This document shows, in pieces, positions 4,826 through 12,647 of a DNA stretch of 12,647 bases. The stretch spans positions 1 through 12,647 of the forward strand of contig SHYI01000019.1 in assembly GCA_009692905.1 (NCBI GenBank), in the 5' to 3' direction. Made by a program: the position numbers and the translations under genes. The notes beneath the pieces were generated by a model. That model saw nothing but the letters and a program-made list of their open reading frames with translations. It had not been told where the DNA came from and did no database searches. The DNA is from Chloroflexota bacterium (lineage in GTDB: Bacteria; Chloroflexota; Limnocylindria; Limnocylindrales; Limnocylindraceae). Within the stretch, counting starts at the first letter, position 1. The number at the start of each line of letters is the position of its first letter.

Positions 4826-5957
4826 CTACTCCTCATCCACGTTGCCGCCAGCGAGCGGTGCCCCAGTAGAGACGCGCTCGAGTTCAGCAAGAATAAGCGC
4901 ATCAAAGTCGCCATCAAGAACGCCAACGGTGTCTGAGGTCTGGTGGCCAGTGCGGTGGTCCTTCACCATCTGGTATGGGTGCAGAACGTAACTGCGAATC
5001 TGGTTCCCCCAGCCGGCAGAGATCGCTTCGCCACGTACACGTGCAAGCTCATCTTCGCGCGCACGAATCTTCAGTTCAATCAGTTTGCCGCGCAACATGC
5101 GTTCGGCTGTTTCGCGGTTCTGCATCTGTGAACGCTGGTTCTGACTGGAGACGACGGAGTTTGTTGGAAGGTGCGTGAGGCGCACTGCAGATTCTGTCTT
5201 GTTCACATGTTGGCCACCAGCGCCACTGGAGCGATACGTATCAACGCGAATCTCATCCCAATTGAGGGTCACCTCGGCATCGTCTTCCACCTCTGGAATG
5301 ACTTCAAACATTGCAAAGGTTGTCTGTCGGCGCTTCTGCCCATCGAATGGCGAGATGCGCACAAGGCGGTGCACGCCGCGCTCGGCGCGGAGCCATCCGA
5401 ACGCATTGCGACCACGGATCTCCAAAACAACGCTGCGATAGCCAGCGCCTTCACCGTCGGTGGAGTCCACGATCTCCGTTGCGAAGCTATGTCGTTCCGC
5501 CCAACGCATGTAGGCGCGCAGCAGAATGGCGGTCCAATCACACGCCTCGGTGCCACCGGCGCCGGCCTGAAGGGTGACGATGGCGTCGGCGTCGGCATAC
5601 TCGCCGCTAAAGAGGAGTGAGGTGCGCGCCTTCTCGAAGTCGCTCTCAAGGAGCGCCGCCTTCGTTGACACCTCGTCTTGCAGCCCCTGGTCGGCCTCTG
5701 ATTCGGCCAGCTCGAAGAGCTCGCCGAGGTCGCGCGCGGCGGTGGTGAGCTCCCTCCAGAGGGTGAGCTCTTCGCGCAGCCCCTCCGCCTCGCGGGCGAG
5801 CCGTCGAGCGACCCGCTGGTCATCCCAGAAGCCAGGGGCGAGCATCGCCGCCTCGATCTCGGCTAGGCGGGCAGCCTTTGTTACAGGGTCAAAGACGCCC
5901 CGAGGTTGTCTCGATGCGGCCGAGGAGGTCTCGCAGGGAGGCGGCGTCGACGCTCAC
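4826..5957 (-). CDS. prfB: Peptide chain release factor 2, read through a programmed +1 frameshift
   Basis: RF2 releases peptides at UGA and UAA. The main frame has the SPF stop-reading tripeptide (in VRISPFDGQKRRQT) and the catalytic GGQ in RSSGAGGQHVNKTESAVR. Its open frame alone would start at ATG 5845, cutting off the conserved N-terminus. The true start is GTG 5957, preceded by GAGG with 7 bases between. Twenty-two codons (MSVDAASLRDLL...) run to CTT TGA at 5894-5889. Slipping forward by one base at CTT gives GAC CCT GTA ACA... and joins the main frame, total about 376 residues, the normal family length. GGGG at 5901-5898 sits three bases before CTT, as in known prfB sites. Low RF2 raises frameshifting, so the gene is self-regulated. 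It lies 54 bases after secA. The usual RRHT is RRQT here. Confidence 0.96.
5889..5901 (-). promoter_or_regulatory. prfB programmed +1 frameshift site
   Basis: The minus-strand sequence is GGGG CGT CTT TGA, followed by C. An internal Shine-Dalgarno-like G-run lies 3 bases upstream of the slippery CTT, and an in-frame TGA in the weak TGAC context follows. This matches the E. coli layout (AGGGGG TAT CTT TGA C) in spacing and order. Termination at this TGA needs RF2 itself, which gives negative feedback. Confidence 0.93.
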
Positions 5958-6011
5958 CCTGCACCCTCACCCAGCCGAATCGCGGCATCCACGGGGGACT
6001 CGCTGCTCACG

Positions 6012-8720
6012 CTATGCGCCATGGCACTTCTTATACTTCTTCCCGGAGCCACAGGGGCACGGGTCGTTTCGACCGACAGTGGTGGCAGCCACAACAGGCG
6101 CCTTTGGCGCCGGGGCCGACGTGGTGCTCGCTGCGCTGGTGGCGACGATCTTGGGGCGCGGCGCCTCCTGCTGCACCACGCTGACGCGCAAGATCGATCG
6201 GCCGATGCTGACGCGGATGAGTCCCTGGAACTCGTCATAGAGCTTGAACGCCTCCCTCTTAAAGGCGTTCAGCGGATCCTCTTGTGCATAGCCGCGCAGC
6301 CCGATGCCGCGACGTAGATCATCCACCTCAGTGAGATGTTCCACCCAGAGCTGGTCGATGCTGCGCAAGATCACGGCGCGCAAGACGCGCGGCCAAATCT
6401 CTGGGCCGAACTCCTCCGCCTTCTTGTTCAGCGCCACAAGTGCGGCAACCTCAATCGCATCAATCAGGATCGCATCTTCAACGATGTTCTCGAGGTTCTC
6501 TGGCGGCTCAATGCCGGCACGCTTTAAATCGCCCTTCAGCGCTTCAAGGCTCCAATCACCTGGAAGGCCTGGAGGGCAGTGCGTCATTACGATAGAGCGC
6601 GCCTCTGCGCGGAGTGAATCCTCGACGGTAAGGTTGAGATCGTCGCCATGCAACACGCGATCGCGTTCGCCGTAGACGGTCGCGCGCTGCTTATTGATCA
6701 CGTCGTCAAACTCAACGACGCGCTTACGAATGTCGAAGTTGTACCCCTCAACGCGCGTCTGTGCACCCTCAATGGTGCGACTGACCATGGACGACTCAAG
6801 CGCCTGTGTCTCATCGAAGCCGAGGCGATCCATCAGGCTTACGACACGTTCGCCAGCGAAGCGCTTCATCAGGTCATCTTCGAGCGAGAGGTAGAAGCGC
6901 GATGAGCCCGGGTCGCCTTGGCGGCCGGCGCGCCCACGGAGCTGGTTATCGATACGGCGCGACTCGTGTCGCTCGGTGCCAAGAATGCGGAGGCCTCCTG
7001 CAGCGAGGACGATTCCTCGATCGGCTACACAGGAGCGCTCCGCTTCGGCGAGTGCCTCGGCATACGTAGCGGCGTCAACCTCGGCAGGATTCAGCCCGCG
7101 CAGGCGCAACGCTTCAGATGCAAGCCCAGCAGGATTACCGCCGAGCACGATGTCGGTACCGCGGCCAGCCATGTTGGTGGCGATCGTCACCGCCCCGCTG
7201 CGTCCCGCCTGTGCAACAACGGGCGCCTCGCGCTCGTGCTGCTTCGCATTCAAGACGTTGTGGGTAATCCCTTCGCGATTCAGCAGTTCGGCAAGATGTT
7301 CGGAGCGCTCAACGGAGGTGGTGCCAACAAGCACCGGCTGGCCAGCGGCTCGTCGCTCCTTGATGTGCTCCACGATGGCGCCATCTTTTGCGCGCTCTGT
7401 GCGGTAGACAAGATCAGACTGATCGTCGCGCACCATCGGTTGATGCGTTGGGATCGCGGTGACCTCAAGGTTGTAGATCTTGCTGAACTCCTCTGCCTCG
7501 GTCATCGCAGTGCCGGTCATGCCGGCCAGCTTGCCGTAAAGGCGGAAGTAGTTCTGGAAGGTGATCGTTGCAAGCGTTACCGACTCGCGCTGCACGTGCA
7601 GTCCCTCTTTCGCCTCGATTGCCTGATGGAGGCCTTCAGACCAGCGTCGCCCTGGCATCTTTCGCCCGGTGAACTCGTCGACGATGACAATCTCGCCGCC
7701 CTCAACGATGTAGTCGCGATCACGCTTAAAGAGTGCATGTGCGCGAAGCGCTGACTCAAAGTGGCGCGCCATAAGTGGATCACCGCTGTAGAGGTTCTCA
7801 ATGCCGAGCATCTGCTCGACGCGAGCGACGCCATCCTCTGTCGGCGAAACGGCCTTCTCCTTCTCGTCAAGGAAGTAGTCGCCGCCGCCCTCTGCGCCAG
7901 CGTCGCGCGCGCGCAGGCGCGGCACAAGCTTCGAAAACGTTGCGTAGAGATCCTGCGACTCTGCCGCCTGGCCGCTGATGATGAGCGGCGTTCGCGCCTC
8001 GTCAATCAAGATGTTGTCAACCTCGTCGACGATGGCGAAGGCGTGACCGCGCTGTACGCGCTGCTCAAGCTCTGTGACCATGTTGTCGCGCAGGTAGTCG
8101 AATCCGAACTCATTATTCGTGCCGTAGGTCACGTCCGCGGCGTACGCCTCACGTCGGGTGACAGGGCGCAGCTTGGCGGTCTGCTCGTCGCTGCTGTGAT
8201 ATTCGGGATCAAAGAGGTAGGAGCTGTCGTGGGCGATCACGCCGATGCTGAGGCCCATGAAGGCGAAGATCGGGCCCATCCAGCGTGCGTCGCGACGGGC
8301 GAGGTAGTCGTTCACGGTCACCACGTGCACGCCACGGCCGCCAACGGCGTTGACGCTGGCACCGAGCGGACCAACGAGCGTCTTCCCCTCGCCGGTGCGC
8401 ATCTCGGCGATCTTCCCTTGGTGCAGCACGATTGCACCGAGGATCTGCTCGTCGTACGGGCGCATCCCCGTGGTGCGGCGTGATGCTTCGCGTGCCGCTG
8501 CGAGAATCTCTGGCAACTCGTTGTTGAGCGCCGTCTTTAGGATCTCGCCCTCAAGGGTGCGCAGCACGGCGGAGATGGTGTCAATGCGCGATCGGATCTC
8601 ACCATCGCTTGCCGCCTCCATCTCGTCGGCCCGCGAGTTGACCGCGTCAAGGATCGGCTTGAGGCGACCGAGCTCGCGGTCGTTTGAATCTACAAGTCGG
8701 GAGAGAAAGCCAAAGACCAT
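6012..8720 (-). CDS. secA: Protein translocase ATPase SecA
   Basis: This 902-residue motor pushes preproteins through SecYEG. Walker A TGEGKT is at 109-114, VTVNDYLARRD follows, DEVD Walker B is at 232-235 with LIDEARTPLIISG, the cross-linking region includes TYGTNNEFGFDYLRDNM, and the second RecA fold has TNMAGRGTDIVLGGN and NQLRGRAGRQGDPGSS. The scaffold region carries RGIGLRGYAQEDPLNAFKRE. After a variable Ala/Pro linker, a zinc-binding tail uses Cys888, Cys890, Cys899 and His900 (CPCGSGKKYKKCH), which in the family contacts SecB, ribosomes or lipid. Wording right after Walker A (VGPLGASVNAVGG) departs from the usual VATLPAYLNAL. No Shine-Dalgarno site precedes the ATG. The upstream small gene stops 13 bases earlier, so coupled initiation is likely. 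prfB follows, as in Bacillus. Confidence 0.98.
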   Translation of the reverse strand: MVFGFLSRLVDSNDRELGRLKPILDAVNSRADEMEAASDGEIRSRIDTISAVLRTLEGEILKTALNNELPEILAAAREASRRTTGMRPYDEQILGAIVLHQGKIAEMRTGEGKTLVGPLGASVNAVGGRGVHVVTVNDYLARRDARWMGPIFAFMGLSIGVIAHDSSYLFDPEYHSSDEQTAKLRPVTRREAYAADVTYGTNNEFGFDYLRDNMVTELEQRVQRGHAFAIVDEVDNILIDEARTPLIISGQAAESQDLYATFSKLVPRLRARDAGAEGGGDYFLDEKEKAVSPTEDGVARVEQMLGIENLYSGDPLMARHFESALRAHALFKRDRDYIVEGGEIVIVDEFTGRKMPGRRWSEGLHQAIEAKEGLHVQRESVTLATITFQNYFRLYGKLAGMTGTAMTEAEEFSKIYNLEVTAIPTHQPMVRDDQSDLVYRTERAKDGAIVEHIKERRAAGQPVLVGTTSVERSEHLAELLNREGITHNVLNAKQHEREAPVVAQAGRSGAVTIATNMAGRGTDIVLGGNPAGLASEALRLRGLNPAEVDAATYAEALAEAERSCVADRGIVLAAGGLRILGTERHESRRIDNQLRGRAGRQGDPGSSRFYLSLEDDLMKRFAGERVVSLMDRLGFDETQALESSMVSRTIEGAQTRVEGYNFDIRKRVVEFDDVINKQRATVYGERDRVLHGDDLNLTVEDSLRAEARSIVMTHCPPGLPGDWSLEALKGDLKRAGIEPPENLENIVEDAILIDAIEVAALVALNKKAEEFGPEIWPRVLRAVILRSIDQLWVEHLTEVDDLRRGIGLRGYAQEDPLNAFKREAFKLYDEFQGLIRVSIGRSILRVSVVQQEAPRPKIVATSAASTTSAPAPKAPVVAATTVGRNDPCPCGSGKKYKKCHGA

Positions 8721-8733
8721 CGCAGGGAGAAGC

Positions 8734-8967
8734 CTAGCGCCAGAATCCGGCGGAGTACCCGATCACCAGGATGCCGAAGGTAAGCGCGGCGAGCACAACC
8801 CAGAAGAGGGCGCTTGCCGGCCTGCTGGTCGGATTCATTTCAGGATTACTCATGGGCGCGACGTTCCATCGCGGGCTACGCAGCGATGCGCGCCAGTCCA
8901 CGTTCTTCTCGGGAGCGCGCGCAACAATCGCACCACGCTCGTCCGGGCGATGCAGCTTGAGGGTCAT
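8734..8967 (-). CDS. Small single-pass membrane protein, unknown function
   Basis: This is a 77-residue protein I do not recognise. Residues about 1-50 are polar and net basic (MTLKLHRPDERGAIV..., RWNVAPMSNPEMNPTS). Residues about 52-75 (ALFWVVLAALTFGILVIGYS) form one hydrophobic helix ending one residue before the stop, so the protein would be anchored by its C-terminus with the N-terminus inside. The ATG at 8967 overlaps the prs TGA as ATGA, the classic coupled-translation arrangement, which supports this start. An internal ATG at 8853 would give 39 residues but lacks a ribosome binding site. The stop is 13 bases before secA, which has no Shine-Dalgarno site of its own, so translating this gene may be needed to load ribosomes on secA. 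It could be an accessory to the Sec machinery, but only position suggests that. Confidence 0.72.
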   Translation of the reverse strand: MTLKLHRPDERGAIVARAPEKNVDWRASLRSPRWNVAPMSNPEMNPTSRPASALFWVVLAALTFGILVIGYSAGFWR

Positions 8968-10004
8968 CGCCGCCGCGTTCGCTTCTCGCTCGTCGGAACG
9001 GTCGAGACTGGTCCTGACTGGTGCTCATCCCAGAAGAGCATCTCTTCGGCGGTGGCCGACCCTTTACCGAAGAGGGCACCAACCGACTCACCGAGGTGAA
9101 TGCGCCGGATGGCCTCACCGAAGAGCGGCGCAGAGGAGAGGCGTTTGATCTTCGTGCTCTTTGCCCCGATCGGCATTGGGATGGAGTCGGTCACCACCAC
9201 CTCGAGCACGTTGCAGTTTTCGATGCGCTCAATCGCCGGACCAGAGAAGACACCGTGTGTTGCACATGCGGTTACCTCAATCGCGCCGGCCTTCTCAATC
9301 GCACGGACAATTTCAGTAAGCGTTCCAGCGGTGTCAATTTCGTCGTCGACAATGACGACGCGCTTCCCCTTCACGTCACCGATGACGTTCACTACCTCGG
9401 CCTGGTCGTTGTTCCCTTCGCGTCGCTTCTCAACGATCGCGAGTGGTGCGTTGAGGAGCTCTGCGAAGGTACGTGCGCGCTTTGCGAAGCCAAGGTCGGT
9501 CACGACGACGAGGTTCTCGGTGCCGCGCCGGCGCATGTAGTTGGAGAGGAGATGCACGGCGGTGAGCTCGTCGACAGGAACGTTGAAGAACCCCTGCAGC
9601 TGGCCCTGGTGTAGGTCGAGGGTGAGGATCCGGTTTGCGCCAGCAACTTGCAGCATGTCGGCGACAAGTCGTGCAGTGATCGGCACACGCGGCTGATCTT
9701 TCTTATCGGAGCGCCCGTAGCCGTAGTACGGAATGACGGCGGTGATGCGGCCGGCTGAGGCGCGCTTGAACGCGTCGATCATGATCAGCAGCTCCATGAT
9801 GGAGGTGCTCACCGGGCGCGATGTGGGCTGCACGATGAAGACATCTTTCTCGCGAGCGTTGTCGAGAATCTTGACGAAGATGTTCTCGTTGGCGAAGGCA
9901 AAGACCTCTGCCTTGCCGATCTGGCGTCCGAGGTAGCGTGCGATCTTTGCCGCAAGTTCGGGGTTGGCGTTCCCCGTGTAGACGTCGATTGAATCTGCCC
10001 TCAT
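8964..10004 (-). CDS. prs: Ribose-phosphate pyrophosphokinase (PRPP synthetase)
   Basis: The enzyme transfers pyrophosphate from ATP to ribose 5-phosphate, making PRPP for purine, pyrimidine, histidine, tryptophan and NAD synthesis in the cytosol. The 346-residue product has NANPELA at the N-terminus, the MELLIMIDAFKRASA helix, the ATP loop IPYYGYGRSDKKDQPR (91-106), metal-binding His132 in DLHQGQ, and the PRPP loop VVIVDDEIDTAGT (216-228). A tail after about residue 315 (ending EKRTRRR) exceeds the usual 310-320 residues and is polar then basic. ATG 10004 is chosen because the family N-terminus begins there and GGAGG (10015-10011) is 6 bases upstream. The frame stays open to 10160 only by overlapping gyrA out of frame. 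It starts 31 bases after gyrA. Confidence 0.96.
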   Translation of the reverse strand: MRADSIDVYTGNANPELAAKIARYLGRQIGKAEVFAFANENIFVKILDNAREKDVFIVQPTSRPVSTSIMELLIMIDAFKRASAGRITAVIPYYGYGRSDKKDQPRVPITARLVADMLQVAGANRILTLDLHQGQLQGFFNVPVDELTAVHLLSNYMRRRGTENLVVVTDLGFAKRARTFAELLNAPLAIVEKRREGNNDQAEVVNVIGDVKGKRVVIVDDEIDTAGTLTEIVRAIEKAGAIEVTACATHGVFSGPAIERIENCNVLEVVVTDSIPMPIGAKSTKIKRLSSAPLFGEAIRRIHLGESVGALFGKGSATAEEMLFWDEHQSGPVSTVPTSEKRTRRR

Positions 10005-10010
10005 CGCCGT

Positions 10011-10015
10011 CCTCC
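10011..10015 (-). promoter_or_regulatory. Ribosome binding site deciding the prs start
   Basis: GGAGG lies 6 bases before the ATG at 10004. It rules out the longer in-frame extension that reaches into gyrA, which has no comparable site and encodes a repetitive Ser/Gln/Arg stretch. Confidence 0.8.
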
Positions 10016-10035
10016 GCTCTCTGGACGGGTCACTC

Positions 10036-12647
10036 TTAGCGACCCGTACGTTTCTTAGGGGCTGGCTTCCCCTTTGCGACCGGCTTTGACTTCGCTGCTG
10101 GCTTTGACTTCGCTGCTGGCTTCCCCTTTGCGACCGGCTTCCCCTTTGATGGAGTGCCACCCTTGGTTGTTGGGCGAGGTGCCTTCACAACCTTGGGGAT
10201 CTCTGGAGCCTCGTCGGCCTCGTCCTCATTGTCGCCTGTGCCGTTGCGCTTTGCCAGACCCGTACGGAAGGCGGCGATCCCAGCGACCTTGTCACCCTCA
10301 CGAAGGGTCATCACGCGCACCCCTTGGGCACTGCCGTCCTTGCGGGTGGCGATGCTCTCGAGCTTGGTGCGCACGACCTGCCCCTCAGCGCTGATCAAGA
10401 TCACCTCTTCGTCGGCCTCGCTGACCTGGCGTACGGCCACAACAGGGCCGGTCTTGCGCCCCTCGAGTGGGATCAGGCGGACACCCTGGGTGCCACGGTG
10501 CTTGCGGGCGAAGGCGCCCACAGGGACGCGCTTGCCGTGGCCAGTCTCCGTAAGGACAAGGAGGTCTGCACCAGGCTCTGCCACGGCCATGGCAACGACA
10601 AGGTCACCCTGGCGGGCGAGGCGAATGCCGATCACGCCACCAGCGGTGCGGCCCATGGCGCGCGCCTCGCGCTCGTGGAAGCGGCAGATGCGCCCCTGTC
10701 GGGTGGCCATGACTAGGTCATCTTCACCCGAGGTCTGGATCACCTGGGCGAGCTCATCGCCCTTATCAAGGGTGATGGCGATGATGCCGGTGGAGCGCAC
10801 CTTCTCGAACTGCTCGATCGCCGTCTTCTTGATGATCCCCTTCTTCGTGGAGAAGGCGAGGTAGCTGCCTGGCGTAAAGCCGTTCAGGATGATCGTGGCG
10901 ACCGGGGTCTCGCCCGACTCCACCTGCACCCCTGGAAGATTGACGATCGGAATCCCCTTGTTCTGTCGCGAGGCGTCAGGGATCTCGTGCACCTTGGCGC
11001 TAAAGCCGCGCCCCTTGTTGGTGAAGAAGAGGGCGTAATCGTGGGTGTTCGCGACCTGCAGCGTGGCGACCGCATCCTCTTCGCGCGTGGTCATGCCGAT
11101 CACGCCCTTGCCGCCGCGATGCTGCTGGCGATAGGTGGTGAGCGGCTGGCGCTTGATATAACCGCGGCCGGAGATGGTGATCACCACATCTTCGTCAGCG
11201 ATCAGGTCCTCGTCCGACATCTCGCGCGTTGCATCTTGGGCGATCTTGGTGCGACGTCGATCGGCGAACTTCTCCTTCAGCTTGGCGAACTCATCCGAGA
11301 TGATCTTGGAGATGCGCGCCGGTCGAGAGAGGATGTCTTCGAGTTCGGCGATGAACTTGATCACTTCGAGATATTCGTCCTCAATCTTCTTGCGCTCGAG
11401 GGCGGCGAGGCGGGCAAGGCGCATGTCGAGAATTGCCTGCGCCTGCAGCTCGGTGAGTTTGAAGCGCTCCATGAGATGGGTGCGTGCGACATCAACGTCG
11501 GCTGCGGCACGAATCGTCTTGATGACCGCATCGAGATTATCGAGGGCAATCTTGAGTCCTTCGAGGATGTGAGCGCGCTCACGTGCCTTCTTTAGTTCGT
11601 ATTCGGTGCGGCGTCGCACGATGATGCGGCGATGGTCAATGTGGTGCTGCAGTACTGATTTCAGCGAGAGGGTCTGCGGCTGCCCATCGACGAGCGCGAG
11701 CATGTTCATGCTGAATGCAGAGCGCAGCGGGGTGAGCTTCAACAGCTTGTTGAGCACCTTATGTGGATTTGCATCTTTCTTAACCTCAACGTAGACGCGC
11801 ATGCCGTCGCGGTCAGACTCGTCGCGCAGGTCGGCGATACCATCGAGGCGCTCCTCTTTGACGAGGTCCGCAATCTTCTCAACGAGCGACGCCTTGTTTA
11901 CCTGGTACGGCAGCTCGGTGATGATGATCGCCGTGCGATCGCCACGCGACGCCTCTTCAAAGTGCGTCGCGCCGTCAACAACAACGCGGCCGCGTCCGTG
12001 CGCGTACATCTGCCGCACCGCATCAATGCGCTCCGTTGCGCCAGTGAGTGGATTCTTGATGGTGTCGTAGCGATAGAGGATGCCGCCGGTCGGGAAGTCT
12101 GGCGCGTTGACGTACTTGCAGAGATCGTCGACGGAGAGCTCAGGGTCAGCGATCAGGGCGATGGCGGCGTCGGCGATCTCGCCAAGGTTGTGCGGTGGAA
12201 TGTTTGTCGCCATGCCGACGGCAATACCAGATGAGCCGTTGACGAGCAGGTTCGGTAGGCGCGAAGGGAGAACGCTCGGCTCCTTCTGCGTGCCGTCGTA
12301 GTTCGGCGTGAAGTCAACGGTTTCGTGATCGATGTCGGCGAGCATCTCTCCGGCGATTGAGGTGAGGCGTGCCTCGGTGTAGCGCATCGCAGCGGCGGAG
12401 TCGCCGTCAACCGAACCGAAGTTTCCTTGGCCATCAACGAGCGGATGACGCATGGAGAAGTCTTGTGCGAGTCGCACGAGTGCGTCGTAGAGGGCGCCGT
12501 CGCCGTGTGGGTGGTACTTGCCCATCACCTCGCCGACGATGGCGGCGCACTTGCGATAGGCGGAGCCGCCAGAGAGGCCCATCTCGCCCATCGTGTACAA
12601 GATGCGGCGGTGTACCGGCTTGAGGCCGTCGCGAACGTCAGGGAGTG
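10036..12647 (-). CDS. gyrA: DNA gyrase subunit A (5' end beyond window)
   Basis: This is the breakage-reunion and DNA-wrapping subunit of gyrase. The frame is open to the right edge, where it reads [23 protein letters not shown], so about the first 30 residues are missing; 869 are present. The catalytic tyrosine in [11 protein letters not shown] is encoded at 12381-12379. The quinolone-contact region reads [10 protein letters not shown], with Gly in place of the usual Ser (Ser83 in E. coli) and Asp retained. The DNA-wrapping GyrA box is QHRGGKG (11124-11104), close to QRRGGKG, which separates it from ParC. After the beta-pinwheel domain an acidic segment ([12 protein letters not shown]) leads to a lysine/proline/alanine repeat tail ending KKRTGR. 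It is the first gene of the minus-strand string seen here, 31 bases ahead of prs. Confidence 0.98.
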   Translation of the reverse strand, partial: LPDVRDGLKPVHRRILYTMGEMGLSGGSAYRKCAAIVGEVMGKYHPHGDGALYDALVRLAQDFSMRHPLVDGQGNFGSVDGDSAAAMRYTEARLTSIAGEMLADIDHETVDFTPNYDGTQKEPSVLPSRLPNLLVNGSSGIAVGMATNIPPHNLGEIADAAIALIADPELSVDDLCKYVNAPDFPTGGILYRYDTIKNPLTGATERIDAVRQMYAHGRGRVVVDGATHFEEASRGDRTAIIITELPYQVNKASLVEKIADLVKEERLDGIADLRDESDRDGMRVYVEVKKDANPHKVLNKLLKLTPLRSAFSMNMLALVDGQPQTLSLKSVLQHHIDHRRIIVRRRTEYELKKARERAHILEGLKIALDNLDAVIKTIRAAADVDVARTHLMERFKLTELQAQAILDMRLARLAALERKKIEDEYLEVIKFIAELEDILSRPARISKIISDEFAKLKEKFADRRRTKIAQDATREMSDEDLIADEDVVITISGRGYIKRQPLTTYRQQHRGGKGVIGMTTREEDAVATLQVANTHDYALFFTNKGRGFSAKVHEIPDASRQNKGIPIVNLPGVQVESGETPVATIILNGFTPGSYLAFSTKKGIIKKTAIEQFEKVRSTGIIAITLDKGDELAQVIQTSGEDDLVMATRQGRICRFHEREARAMGRTAGGVIGIRLARQGDLVVAMAVAEPGADLLVLTETGHGKRVPVGAFARKHRGTQGVRLIPLEGRKTGPVVAVRQVSEADEEVILISAEGQVVRTKLESIATRKDGSAQGVRVMTLREGDKVAGIAAFRTGLAKRNGTGDNEDEADEAPEIPKVVKAPRPTTKGGTPSKGKPVAKGKPAAKSKPAAKSKPVAKGKPAPKKRTGR
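10064..10153 (-). repeat. Five tandem 18-bp units in the 3' end of gyrA
   Basis: Five adjacent 18-bp units occupy 10064-10081, 10082-10099, 10100-10117, 10118-10135 and 10136-10153. Units 1 and 4 are identical, units 2 and 3 are identical, and unit 5 diverges in its last bases. A 23-bp direct repeat results at 10064-10086 and 10118-10140. Each unit encodes a hexapeptide of the form (G/S)KPxAK, keeping the frame. Identical copies suggest recent duplication by slippage or unequal exchange. Confidence 0.92.

Noticed and set aside
4826-5845. RF2 starting at ATG 5845 as a complete gene
   Set aside because: It would lack the conserved N-terminal segment, which is supplied by the upstream frame through the CTT TGA C frameshift site.
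6918-7754. A 278-codon plus-strand open frame inside secA
   Set aside because: It is antisense to conserved SecA motifs and shows no protein family features, so it is a shadow frame.
8734-8853. Internal ATG 8853 as start of a 39-residue membrane peptide
   Set aside because: There is no ribosome binding site before it, while ATG 8967 has the ATGA overlap with prs. It stays possible as a secondary start.
10005-10160. In-frame extension of prs upstream to 10160, giving a Ser/Gln/Arg-rich N-terminus
   Set aside because: It is the out-of-frame reading of the gyrA tandem repeats. The family N-terminus and a good GGAGG site both point to ATG 10004.

Overview
The window is a GC-rich, tightly packed bacterial chromosome segment. 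Almost all of it is one long minus-strand gene string. Read in the direction of transcription (from the right edge leftwards) it runs gyrA (5' end cut by the window edge), prs, a small membrane-protein gene, secA, prfB, ftsE, ftsX, a ctpA-type S41 protease, smpB and ssrA (tmRNA). A short plus-strand pair at the left edge, a truncated gene end and a DUF4287/DUF1801 protein, converges on ssrA. I see no mobile elements, CRISPR arrays, tRNAs or rRNAs. Every gene except the small membrane protein and the truncated left-edge end is recognisable.

Organism: the string secA-prfB-ftsE-ftsX-ctpA-smpB-ssrA recalls Firmicutes, Actinobacteria and Chloroflexota. The PRPP synthetase wording (GNANPELA..., YGYGRSDKKDQPR) looks to me closest to Chloroflexota-type enzymes, and compact intergenic spacing suggests a streamlined genome. 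I hold Chloroflexota (or a neighbouring Terrabacteria lineage) only as a tentative guess. No 16S gene is present to decide.

Layout: 1-661 (+) holds a gene end and the DUF4287 protein. 691-1066 (-) is a complete tmRNA with encoded CCA, a G3-U pair in the acceptor stem, pseudoknot 1 and the tag frame GNRQPALALAA. 1117-1635 (-) is smpB. 1636-1921 is the only sizeable intergenic stretch and contains a promoter-like pair, a very strong Shine-Dalgarno sequence, tiny ORFs and a 12-bp cUUCGg hairpin. 1922-3139 is the S41 protease. 3168-4091 and 4091-4816 are ftsX and ftsE, joined by a TGATG overlap. 4826-5957 is prfB, which must be read through a programmed +1 frameshift at CTT TGA C. 6012-8720 is secA. 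8734-8967 is the small membrane protein, which starts on an ATGA overlap with prs. 8964-10004 is prs. 10036-12647 is gyrA, with a lysine-rich repeat tail.

Together the genes cover translation termination and ribosome rescue (RF2, SmpB, tmRNA), protein export (SecA), cell-wall remodelling and division (FtsEX plus a secreted processing protease), PRPP supply and DNA supercoiling. The most interesting non-gene structure is the smpB leader. A short ORF with a Pro-Pro-Pro run is followed by two mutually exclusive pairings, one of them a terminator-like hairpin. That is the architecture expected of a transcription attenuator that would raise ribosome-rescue capacity when ribosomes stall. This reading is inference from sequence seen by eye.
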